A stretch of 7,665 nt of DNA from assembly GCA_020355145.1 (NCBI GenBank), contig CP070660.1:750845-758509 (forward strand), written 5' to 3'. Made by a program: the position numbers and the translations under genes. This DNA comes from Deltaproteobacteria bacterium (lineage in GTDB: Bacteria; Desulfobacterota; DSM-4660; Desulfatiglandales; B25-G16). The notes under the pieces are model-generated. The model was not told the DNA's origin. It saw only the letters and a list, made by a program, of their open reading frames with translations, and searched no databases. Shown here piece by piece: positions 1 to 5,048 of the stretch (the first letter of the stretch is position 1; every line of letters starts with the position of its first letter).

Positions 1-21
1 AGAAGGACTCTCAAGGCACTT

Positions 22-201
22 AAATCCGAAATTCGAATATCGAAATCCGAAACAATCTCAAAATCCGAATATCAAATGACCAAAACATATGTGATATTGG
101 CGCAGTAATCATGGGAAGATGTTGGAGATGTCCTTCGTTTTAGATTTAGGATTTGGAAAATTCGAAATTGTTTCGGACTTAGTGCTTAGGATTTCGAATT
201 T
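22..201. repeat. AT-rich imperfect inverted-repeat element downstream of rsmI
   Basis: The outer arms, 22-55 and 168-201, are both 34 bases long and, when one is reverse-complemented, match at 26 of 34 positions. The innermost ten bases of the arms (TCCGAAACAA and its complement) match perfectly. Pairing continues more weakly inward over about 30 further bases on each side, leaving a loop of roughly 50 bases around 90-140. The arms are built from degenerate units of the type AAATCCGAA or ATTCGAAT. No open reading frame of note lies inside. It sits about 60 bases past the rsmI stop codon, so a transcript reading out of the operon would contain it and could fold into a long, imperfect hairpin. 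Similar TTCGAA/TTCGGATTT-type intergenic repeats are, from memory, common in several environmental bacterial lineages. Whether this is a MITE-like mobile element, a transcript-end structure or both cannot be decided here. I see nothing else in bases 1-260. Confidence 0.6.
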
Positions 202-260
202 ATAAAAAATTGATTTAGCAAATAATCTTGACATTACACCAAGTTACCTCTTTAAATGAC

Positions 261-989
261 TTAGCCCTGGGATGTCCTTCCCCTTTCCCTTAGCCCTTCC
301 ACGATAATAGTGTATTCACCCCTAATCTTCTCATCCTTGAGTAAGGATAATACCTTGCTGACTGATCCCCTTTTTACATCCTCAAAGATCTTTGTCATCT
401 CCTTGGCCAGGGCGATATTCCTATCACCCAGAATCTCATAGATATCCGTGAGCATCTTAATCAGTCGATGTGGAGATTCAAAGAAGACCATGGTCCGCCG
501 TTCAGACCTTAGGCCTTCCAGTTCCTTTCTGCGTCTACCTTTCTTGTTTGAGAGAAAACCAGCAAAGATGAATCTATCTGTATGCAATCCTGAAATGGAA
601 AGCGCTGTCAAGGGGGCTGATACACCTGGAATCGGCACTACCAGTATATTGGCATCCAGAGCCTCCCTAATTAATCTGGAACCAGGGTCAGAGAAACCAG
701 GTGTTCCTGCATCACTGACAAGGGCAATGTCAAGCCCTGATTTGACCTTCTCAAGAAGTATACGTCCCTTGAAGTATTGGTTATGGCTATTATAGCTGGT
801 TATTGGTGTCCCTATATCATAATGTCTACATAGCTTCTTGGTATGTTCCCTACTTTCTGCTGCAATCAACCCCACTTCCTTTAGAACCTTCAGGGCCCTT
901 AAGGTAATATCCTCAAGGTTGCCGATGGGGGTAGAAACAACATAGATCTTTCCTTGATTTAGCCCATTGTTGCCTCTATTTGAACCCAT
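261..989 (-). CDS. rsmI: RsmI, 16S rRNA (cytidine1402-2'-O)-methyltransferase
   Basis: This is the SAM-dependent enzyme that 2'-O-methylates C1402 in the decoding centre of 16S rRNA. It has the tetrapyrrole methylase fold. Visible signatures, numbered from the ATG, are STPIGNLEDIT (19-29), AAESREHTKKL (43-53), the SAM-site stretch LVSDAGTPGFSDPG (90-103), PIPGVSAPLTALSISG (119-134), GFLSNKKGRRRKEL (144-157), ESPHRL (171-176) and GEYTIIVEG (224-232). The second motif usually reads AEDTR; the Ser variant followed by CRHY is a style I associate with Desulfobacterota. At 242 residues it is the short form, lacking the roughly 40-residue C-terminal region of the E. coli protein. I prefer the ATG at 987-989, because an AGG lies 9 bases upstream. 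A TTG two codons earlier (995) is possible but has the AGG too close. It is the last gene of the operon and is separated from yraN by a repeat-bearing gap of about 126 bases. Confidence 0.95.
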   Translation of the reverse strand: MGSNRGNNGLNQGKIYVVSTPIGNLEDITLRALKVLKEVGLIAAESREHTKKLCRHYDIGTPITSYNSHNQYFKGRILLEKVKSGLDIALVSDAGTPGFSDPGSRLIREALDANILVVPIPGVSAPLTALSISGLHTDRFIFAGFLSNKKGRRRKELEGLRSERRTMVFFESPHRLIKMLTDIYEILGDRNIALAKEMTKIFEDVKRGSVSKVLSLLKDEKIRGEYTIIVEGLRERGRTSQG

Positions 990-1010
990 TAACAAGTGCC
1001 TGAGGTTATA

Positions 1011-1106
1011 ACTGCCTAAAGCTATAAGTGCCTAAAGTGCCCAAAATTGGGGAAATAAATCGTCTTTACTTTAGCTCACTTTTAACTTTAGCTAACTTTA
1101 GGCACT
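1011..1106. repeat. Intergenic inverted repeat with 16-17-base internal periodicity
   Basis: This patch fills most of the yraN-rsmI gap. AGTGCCTAAAGT at 1027-1038 is the perfect 12-base reverse complement of ACTTTAGGCACT at 1095-1106. Each arm is itself repetitive. On the left, ACTGCCTAAAG (1011-1021) and AGTGCCTAAAG (1027-1037) are spaced 16 bases apart with one mismatch. On the right, ACTTTAGCT occurs at 1068-1076 and 1085-1093, spaced 17 bases, followed by the ACTTTAGGCACT arm. The outer right edge lies 9 bases past the yraN stop codon. In the operon transcript the arms can form a stem with a loop of about 56 bases. There is no U-run directly after it on the minus strand, so it does not look like a classical intrinsic terminator. 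An mRNA-processing or stabilising role, or a decayed mobile repeat, are both possible. Confidence 0.6.
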
Positions 1107-1115
1107 CTGGACTGC

Positions 1116-1484
1116 TCAGTAAGCCAATTCAAATGCATCTTTTATGATCTCAATTTCCCTTTTTCCATCAATTAATCTTATAGCAACCACATCAAATCTC
1201 GCCTTGCTTCTCCAAAGATTGTTGGATTTCATATAGGCCAAGGCCACCTTTGAAAGCTGACTCTGTTTTCTCCTGGTAACCGCTTCCTTAACCTGACCCA
1301 GGGACTCGTTCTTACGTGTCTTTATCTCCACAAAAACCAGGACATCGCCATCCCTGGCAACTAAATCGATCTCGCCTAAAGGGCACCTGTAATTTGTCTT
1401 CAGAATCCGGTAACCAAGATCCTTTAACCTTTCTCTTGCCAGATCCTCACCAAGCCTTCCAAGGGTAATCCTTTCCTTTGTCAT
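1116..1484 (-). CDS. yraN: YraN / UPF0102 family nuclease-fold protein
   Basis: This is a 122-residue member of the UPF0102 (YraN) family, which has a restriction-endonuclease-like fold related to Holliday-junction resolvases. The biological role is not firmly established. Sequence support is the N-terminal GRLGEDLARERLKDLGY (9-25), then GEIDLVARD (37-45), FVEIKTR (51-57), the later KQSQLSKVALAYM segment and FDVVAI near the C-terminus. Glu13, Asp40, Glu53 and Lys55 form the expected E...D...ExK nuclease-like set, so the active-site pattern is intact. Its ATG overlaps the rnhB stop codon (ATGA, 4 bases shared), and an AAGGTG ribosome-binding site lies about 7 bases upstream inside rnhB, so translation is probably coupled. 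The rnhB-yraN pairing is common in many bacteria and hints at a role in DNA maintenance, but that is inference. Confidence 0.92.
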   Translation of the reverse strand: MTKERITLGRLGEDLARERLKDLGYRILKTNYRCPLGEIDLVARDGDVLVFVEIKTRKNESLGQVKEAVTRRKQSQLSKVALAYMKSNNLWRSKARFDVVAIRLIDGKREIEIIKDAFELAY

Positions 1485-2077
1485 TTAAGAACACCCTTAA
1501 AGGTTAATCTATGGATACAGCAAGGACCGTGCTTTACTATAGCCTCTCTGTGATCAGCTGTTCCGTAACCCTTGTTTGAAGAAAAGTCATACTGCGGATA
1601 TAACTTATGGTAGCTATACATAATTGTATCGCGGTAGACCTTTGCCAGGACAGAGGCAGCTGATATAGATAAGGATAGCTCATCCCCTTTTATGATACAC
1701 CTTTGATGAATGGGAAGATCAACAGGGAATGTGCCATCGATCAATAGATAATTAGGCCGTGGATCGAGCCTCAAAACTGCCTGTTTCATAGCCTCTCGAG
1801 TAGCCTGAAGAATATTAATTCTATCAATCTCCTTTGGACCCACCACGGCTAATGAGATACCTACTGCCCCCTTTTTGATTAGAGAAAAGGCCTCCTTGCG
1901 AGCCCTCTCAGACATCTTTTTAGAATCCTTAACCCCATTCAACTCAATATCCTCGGGTAGGATCACAGCAGCCGCAACTACCGGACCAGCTAACGGACCC
2001 CGTCCCGCTTCATCTACACCTGCCACCGAAAAGTAACCTGCACGTCTGGCCTTAAATTCGTATAGATGATTATCCAT
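1481..2077 (-). CDS. rnhB: Ribonuclease HII
   Basis: RNase HII cleaves the RNA strand of RNA-DNA hybrids and starts removal of single ribonucleotides misincorporated in DNA; it acts in the cytoplasm on the nucleoid. The 198-residue length is normal for the family. The metal-binding acidic residues are all present: Asp22 and Glu23 in the VAGVDEAGRGPLAGP motif, Asp114 in LLIDG, and Asp132 in IKGDE. The 18-residue spacing between the last two equals that in the E. coli enzyme. Other signatures are KDSKKMSE (50-57), SISAASVLAKVYRD (137-150) and NKGYGT with a following histidine-rich segment. The start is the ATG at 2075-2077, 11 bases after the rplS stop. There is no clear Shine-Dalgarno sequence ahead of it, and an in-frame TAA just upstream rules out a longer form, so expression probably depends on translation of rplS. 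It overlaps yraN by 4 bases. Confidence 0.97.
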   Translation of the reverse strand: MDNHLYEFKARRAGYFSVAGVDEAGRGPLAGPVVAAAVILPEDIELNGVKDSKKMSERARKEAFSLIKKGAVGISLAVVGPKEIDRINILQATREAMKQAVLRLDPRPNYLLIDGTFPVDLPIHQRCIIKGDELSLSISAASVLAKVYRDTIMYSYHKLYPQYDFSSNKGYGTADHREAIVKHGPCCIHRLTFKGVLK

Positions 2078-2088
2078 ATATAATTACA

Positions 2089-2433
2089 TCAGGGCATTCT
2101 TTCCTTAAGTCTGGCTGCCTTACCCTTTAATTTACGTAAATAGTAAAGCCTTGCCCTTCTTACCTTACCCTTAGATATTACCTCTATCTTATCTATCCTT
2201 GGAGAGTGAAAAGGAAAGATCTTCTCCACCCCAACACCATACGAAACCTTTCGCACAGTGAAGGTGGCCCCTGTATTACCCTTTCTTTTCCTGATAACCA
2301 CCCCTTCAAAGACCTGGATACGCTCTTTGTCACCCTCTTTAATCCGACTGTATACCCGTACCCTATCACCTGCCCTAAACGGAGGGAGATCTGCCCTTAT
2401 ATGCTCCTTTTCCAGCATCTCTATTGTGTCCAT
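2089..2433 (-). CDS. rplS: 50S ribosomal protein L19
   Basis: L19 lies at the 30S-50S interface of the ribosome. The 114-residue length is typical. Recognisable parts are the N-terminal helix region (MDTIEMLEKEHIRADLPPF), the GDRVRVYSRIKEGDKERIQVFEGV core (about 22-45), the VIRKRKGNTGATFTVRKVSYGVGVEKIFPFHSP segment (46-78), and the basic tail VRRARLYYLRKLKGKAARLKER. A strong ribosome-binding site, GGGGAG (plus-strand 2441-2446), sits 7 bases before the ATG, one of the best in the operon, in keeping with the high output expected of a ribosomal protein. It follows the SPOUT methyltransferase gene after a gap of 36 bases and precedes rnhB by 11 bases. No oddities are seen. Confidence 0.98.
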   Translation of the reverse strand: MDTIEMLEKEHIRADLPPFRAGDRVRVYSRIKEGDKERIQVFEGVVIRKRKGNTGATFTVRKVSYGVGVEKIFPFHSPRIDKIEVISKGKVRRARLYYLRKLKGKAARLKERMP

Positions 2434-2469
2434 CGCACTACTCCCCTTTAATTCAGATTAGCTACCTCT

Positions 2470-3036
2470 TTAAGGCCTTACAAACTGGGAAAACAAACGA
2501 TCCAGGGTTATTGCCGCGGCTGTCCTAACTGAGAGGTGATTGTAATTAGATACACCATAGATAGGGTCCAAAAGATAGTCTGCCCTTCTGATTAGCTCTT
2601 TAGCTATCCCCCATGCTGTACCAAATAAGATCATCACCACCTTATTGGAGGCAACTATCTCCCTTGCCAAGTTATAATTAACCTTTTCTCCTTTGCTCTT
2701 CCCTGCATCAGTAACCATTAAAGTCGGTGTCTCGCCTTCACTATCTCTAATCTCTGCTATAGATGACTCTAAAGTCGGAACAACTGAGATCAAAGACATT
2801 GCCTCTTGCCTATCTCTATTATATCTGGCCCCATAACCACTTACCCAATGCCGACAAATATTCCTGGCCAGATCTTGCTGGTCTGTGAGGGGGTTGATAA
2901 CATAGAATCTCCTGGCTCCATAGGTCCGCGCCAATCTCGCCAAATCATGGAGATCTAAGTTGGTTATCGCTGAAATAATGATCTCTCCCCTCCTGTTATA
3001 GACGGGATAATGTAATAGCCCAATATAAAACGACAT
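2470..3036 (-). CDS. SPOUT-type RNA methyltransferase of unknown target (Methyltrn_RNA_4-like)
   Basis: This 188-residue protein matches, from memory, the family Pfam calls Methyltrn_RNA_4 (PF09936), SAM-dependent RNA methyltransferases related to the SpoU/TrmD (SPOUT, trefoil-knot) superfamily. Characteristic stretches are LLHYPVYNRRGEI (7-19), AITNLDLHDLARLARTYGARRFYVINP (23-49), RHWVSGYGARYNRDRQEA (62-79), the SAM-loop-like LFGTAWG (137-143) and the very conserved YNHLSVRTAAAITLDRL (165-181). The second Gly often seen in FGTGWG is Ala here. The substrate RNA has not, to my knowledge, been settled for this family. Lying directly after trmD (18-base gap) and before rplS suggests tRNA or rRNA as the target. 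The start is an ATG with a modest GGA-type ribosome-binding site about 7 bases upstream. It is a separate protein from TrmD, not a fusion. Confidence 0.9.
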   Translation of the reverse strand: MSFYIGLLHYPVYNRRGEIIISAITNLDLHDLARLARTYGARRFYVINPLTDQQDLARNICRHWVSGYGARYNRDRQEAMSLISVVPTLESSIAEIRDSEGETPTLMVTDAGKSKGEKVNYNLAREIVASNKVVMILFGTAWGIAKELIRRADYLLDPIYGVSNYNHLSVRTAAAITLDRLFSQFVRP

Positions 3037-3054
3037 GGTTATTCCGTTATGCCC

Positions 3055-3837
3055 TCAATGATCCGCTTTTTTAATCAGGCCCTGATCGCTAAGTGCTGAT
3101 GCGCTACCCTGGTTTTCCTTTAACTCTTCCAGTATACATTTATCCCTCTCGCTGAGATGGGCCTTCTCCAACAAATCGGGCCTTCTCTCTAATGTCCTTT
3201 TTATAGATTGGGTTCTTCTCCAAAGCCGGATCCTCCCATGATCACCCGATAATAAAACAGATGGTACTCCCTCCCCCTGAAAGACCCTTGGCCTAGTAAA
3301 TTGTGGATATTCTAGGAAGTAATCCTCAAAGGATTCCTCAAGACTAGATCTTACTCCACCCAATATACCTGGAACCAATCGACTAACAACCTCTACAATA
3401 ACCATTGCTGGTAATTCACCTCCGGTTAGGATGTAATCACCAATAGATATTTCCATATCTACACACCGGGATCTTACCCTATCGTCCACTCCCTCGTACC
3501 GTCCACATACCAAAACGATCTGCTTGAGCTTGGTTAAATCCCGGGCTATTGATTGATTAAAAAGCTGACCTTGAGGAGTTAACAGGATGACTCTTCTATC
3601 CCCCTTTAGCCTGGGAATCGATTCCAGGGCCCGAAAAATCGGCCCTGGTTTCATAACCATGCCATCCCCACCTCCAAAGGGCCTATCATCAGTCATCATA
3701 TGTGGTCCCTTACCGAAATCCCTTATATTGACCACATTTATCTTTATCTGTCGCCTTTTTACAGCCCGCCCAATGATCCCATAATCAATAAGGGTGGCAA
3801 ACATCTCCGGAAATATTGTAAGGATATCAAACCTCAT
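3055..3837 (-). CDS. trmD: tRNA (guanine37-N1)-methyltransferase TrmD
   Basis: TrmD makes m1G37 next to the anticodon of tRNAs that have G36-G37, which prevents +1 frameshifting; it works as a dimer with a trefoil knot that binds SAM. The 260 residues align well with E. coli TrmD: FDILTIFPEMF (3-13), DDRPFGGGDGMVMKP (50-64), LTPQGQLFNQ (86-95), LVCGRYEGVDDRV (109-121), SIGDYILTGGELPAM (131-145), SRLVPGILGG (152-161), YPQFTRPRVFQG, VLLSGDHGRIRLWRR and the C-terminal helical domain. Arg153 matches the catalytic Arg154 of E. coli. The position of the general base Asp169 holds Glu168 here (EESF in place of EDSF; codon GAA at 3334-3336). This is conservative and the rest is intact, so I expect an active enzyme. 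The ATG overlaps the rimM stop codon by one base (TGATG), with a GGA about 6 bases ahead. Confidence 0.97.
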   Translation of the reverse strand: MRFDILTIFPEMFATLIDYGIIGRAVKRRQIKINVVNIRDFGKGPHMMTDDRPFGGGDGMVMKPGPIFRALESIPRLKGDRRVILLTPQGQLFNQSIARDLTKLKQIVLVCGRYEGVDDRVRSRCVDMEISIGDYILTGGELPAMVIVEVVSRLVPGILGGVRSSLEESFEDYFLEYPQFTRPRVFQGEGVPSVLLSGDHGRIRLWRRTQSIKRTLERRPDLLEKAHLSERDKCILEELKENQGSASALSDQGLIKKADH

Positions 3838-4364
3838 CAGAGATCCAACAAACCTGCTACAGGCGAGATAACCATTTTTTTTTGAGGGATGTTTATTTCC
3901 TTAACAATCTGGTGGATTGCGGGGATCAGAAATTCCCTACCCTGATTTTCGACCACATAAACGTCATTACTGCCCGTGGGGAAAATCTCCTTAAGAACCC
4001 CAAGATATTGGCCTGTTGTCAGATATACATCCAGTCCTAAGAGTTCATACCAGAAAAACTCATCCTCATCCCTTTTTACCAAAGAACCCTTTCTTATTAA
4101 TATCTCGGCGCCCCTAAAAAACTCTGCCTGATCAACTGAGTTCAGACCCGACAATCTCAAAAGATAGGCCGACCGGTGAGCCCTTATAGAAACAACCTTC
4201 CTTTCATAGAACTCGTTTTGGCCTTTGTTCAGAAACACAGAACCGGCCTGGGGGAATGTCTCTTTTGACTGAGCATAAGAAACTATCCTTAGTAGACCGG
4301 TTAAACCATGCGGACAGATAACATGCCCTACCAGAATTAGATCTTTAAGATCTATTTTGCCCAA
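3837..4364 (-). CDS. rimM: Ribosome maturation factor RimM
   Basis: RimM binds S19 and helps mature the head of the 30S subunit and process 16S rRNA. The 175 residues show the two expected domains. The N-terminal RimM barrel begins VGHVICPHGLTGLLRI (12-27) and runs to about residue 92, including VDQAEFFRGAEILI (77-90). The C-terminal PRC-barrel includes EFFWYELLGLDVY (102-114), TGSNDVYVVE (130-139), LIPAIHQIVKEIN (146-158) and the closing MVISPVAGLLDL. The best start is a TTG at 4362-4364, placed immediately after the khpA TAG stop. No ATG lies nearby in frame and no strong ribosome-binding site is visible, so coupling to khpA is likely. Near the end, the codons for Gln-Lys-Lys-Met contain a run of nine A (plus-strand T-run 3875-3883), a possible slippage spot. 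The stop codon overlaps the trmD start. Confidence 0.96.
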   Translation of the reverse strand: MGKIDLKDLILVGHVICPHGLTGLLRIVSYAQSKETFPQAGSVFLNKGQNEFYERKVVSIRAHRSAYLLRLSGLNSVDQAEFFRGAEILIRKGSLVKRDEDEFFWYELLGLDVYLTTGQYLGVLKEIFPTGSNDVYVVENQGREFLIPAIHQIVKEINIPQKKMVISPVAGLLDL

Positions 4365-4604
4365 CTACTCTAAAATTTCCAGGACAGATCTCTTTTTTAT
4401 CTTGGTCGAGGCCGCACCAAGTATAGTTCTCATTGCCCTGGCGGTTCTCCCTTGTTTGCCAATTACCTTGCCCAAATCCTCTTTGGCCACTCTAAGTTCA
4501 ATTACGGAGGTCTGCTTTCCTTCAAGTTCATTTACACTTACTTCATCCGGATTATCAACAAGAACCTTTGCAATATATTCGATCAACTCTTTCATTTCCA
4601 TCAT
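4365..4604 (-). CDS. khpA: KhpA-type KH-domain RNA-binding protein
   Basis: This small protein of 79 residues consists of little more than one KH domain, the family called KhpA, YlqC or UPF0109. The GxxG loop is GKQG (49-52) inside DLGKVIGKQGRTARAMRTIL. The flanking ELRVAKED strand and the C-terminal strand fit the fold. KhpA proteins bind RNA, often with the partner KhpB/EloR (not encoded in this window), and influence small-RNA regulation and cell elongation in some Gram-positive bacteria; the role in other groups is less clear. The AGGTGA ribosome-binding site lies 6 bases before the first of two consecutive ATG codons, which supports the start at 4604. A third Met follows at codon 4. The position between rpsP and rimM is the classic one for this gene. 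The stop TAG is followed at once by the rimM TTG. Confidence 0.94.
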   Translation of the reverse strand: MMEMKELIEYIAKVLVDNPDEVSVNELEGKQTSVIELRVAKEDLGKVIGKQGRTARAMRTILGAASTKIKKRSVLEILE

Positions 4605-4628
4605 TCTCTTTCACCTCTTAAACAAGAT

Positions 4629-4892
4629 TTAGCTTGTTTGGGTAGAAACCCCGGATACTCCCTTCTTCCGCAAAAGAGACCTAACCGTTTCCGAAAGCTT
4701 AGCACCTCTCTTTATCCACTTATTAGCCTTATCTTCATCGATATGAACGTGGGCTGGATCTTTCAGTGGATCATAGTATCCTATTACCTCAAGAAACCTA
4801 CCATCCCTTGGTGCCTCTGAGTCGGTTGCCACAATCCGATAAAAAGGCCTCTTTTTAGCCCCTTTCCTGGTCAATCTTATTCTTACCGACAT
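4629..4892 (-). CDS. rpsP: 30S ribosomal protein S16
   Basis: S16 is a small 30S subunit protein needed for assembly of the body of the subunit. From the ATG at 4890-4892 it has 87 residues, a normal length, and starts MSVRIRLTRKGAKKRPFYRI, followed by VATDSEAPRDGRFLEVIGYYDP (21-42) and SETVRSLLRKKGV (67-79). A longer reading from a GTG at 4905-4907 adds five residues, but that GTG lies inside the ribosome-binding site GGGGGTGAG, and the family normally begins right at M-[AS]-V-[KR]-I-R-L, so the ATG is preferred. It is the second gene of the operon, separated from ffh by a longer spacer that may carry a weak promoter of its own, and lies 24 bases before khpA. Confidence 0.97.
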   Translation of the reverse strand: MSVRIRLTRKGAKKRPFYRIVATDSEAPRDGRFLEVIGYYDPLKDPAHVHIDEDKANKWIKRGAKLSETVRSLLRKKGVSGVSTQTS

Positions 4893-4902
4893 ATTTCCAG
4901 TT

Positions 4903-4911
4903 CTCACCCCC
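4903..4911 (-). promoter_or_regulatory. Ribosome-binding site of rpsP
   Basis: The minus strand reads GGGGGTGAG here, ending 10 bases before the ATG at 4892. It decides between two possible starts: the upstream GTG lies inside this element and so cannot be served by it. Confidence 0.6.
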
Positions 4912-4921
4912 TTTATTTAGT

Positions 4922-5002
4922 GTTTGTTGTATTCATTGAGTTTCTTTTGTTTTTTGAGATCATAAGATTCATACAACTTTAACACAACAAACTCAAGAAA
5001 CT
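4922..5002. repeat. Interleaved inverted repeats in the ffh-rpsP spacer
   Basis: The spacer between ffh and rpsP is AT-rich and contains two pairs of perfect complementary segments. GTTTGTTGT (4922-4930) pairs with ACAACAAAC (4984-4992), and AGTTTCTT (4939-4946) pairs with AAGAAACT (4995-5002). The order is A, B, A', B', so the two stems cannot nest: they are either alternatives or a pseudoknot-like arrangement. The minus strand also has a weak promoter-like pair, TTGAGT (4991-4996) and TATGAA (4968-4973), with a 17-base spacer, which could start rpsP transcription independently of ffh. A TTGACA at 5009-5014 (minus) has no matching -10. No coding potential is seen. Low sequence complexity makes chance pairing a real possibility. 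Confidence 0.4.
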
Positions 5003-5048
5003 GTTTATTGTCAAAGTAGCCAATCCTGTTGAAAGAATCTTGGATTAT

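Noticed and set aside
228..256. Plus-strand TTGACA with TTTAAA 17 bases later
   Set aside because: The -10 match is poor and the promoter would only drive antisense transcription into rsmI. The TTGACA is probably chance in AT-rich DNA.
448..795. Plus-strand open frame of 115 codons opposite rsmI
   Set aside because: It lies entirely inside the well-supported rsmI gene on the other strand, has no ribosome-binding site and no recognisable protein features.
1027..1106. Intrinsic terminator between yraN and rsmI
   Set aside because: The stem is AT-rich with a loop of about 56 bases and no U-run follows on the operon strand, so a classical terminator is not supported.
4452..4820. Plus-strand open frame of 122 codons opposite khpA and rpsP
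   Set aside because: It spans two conserved genes on the opposite strand plus their gap, and its translation shows no known motif.
4893..4907. Longer S16 start at the GTG at 4905-4907
   Set aside because: The GTG is inside the Shine-Dalgarno sequence, and S16 proteins normally start at the M-[AS]-V motif encoded from 4892.
5009..5014. Minus-strand TTGACA in the ffh-rpsP spacer
   Set aside because: No acceptable -10 hexamer lies 16 to 18 bases downstream. The weaker TTGAGT/TATGAA pair in the same spacer is a better, still doubtful, candidate.
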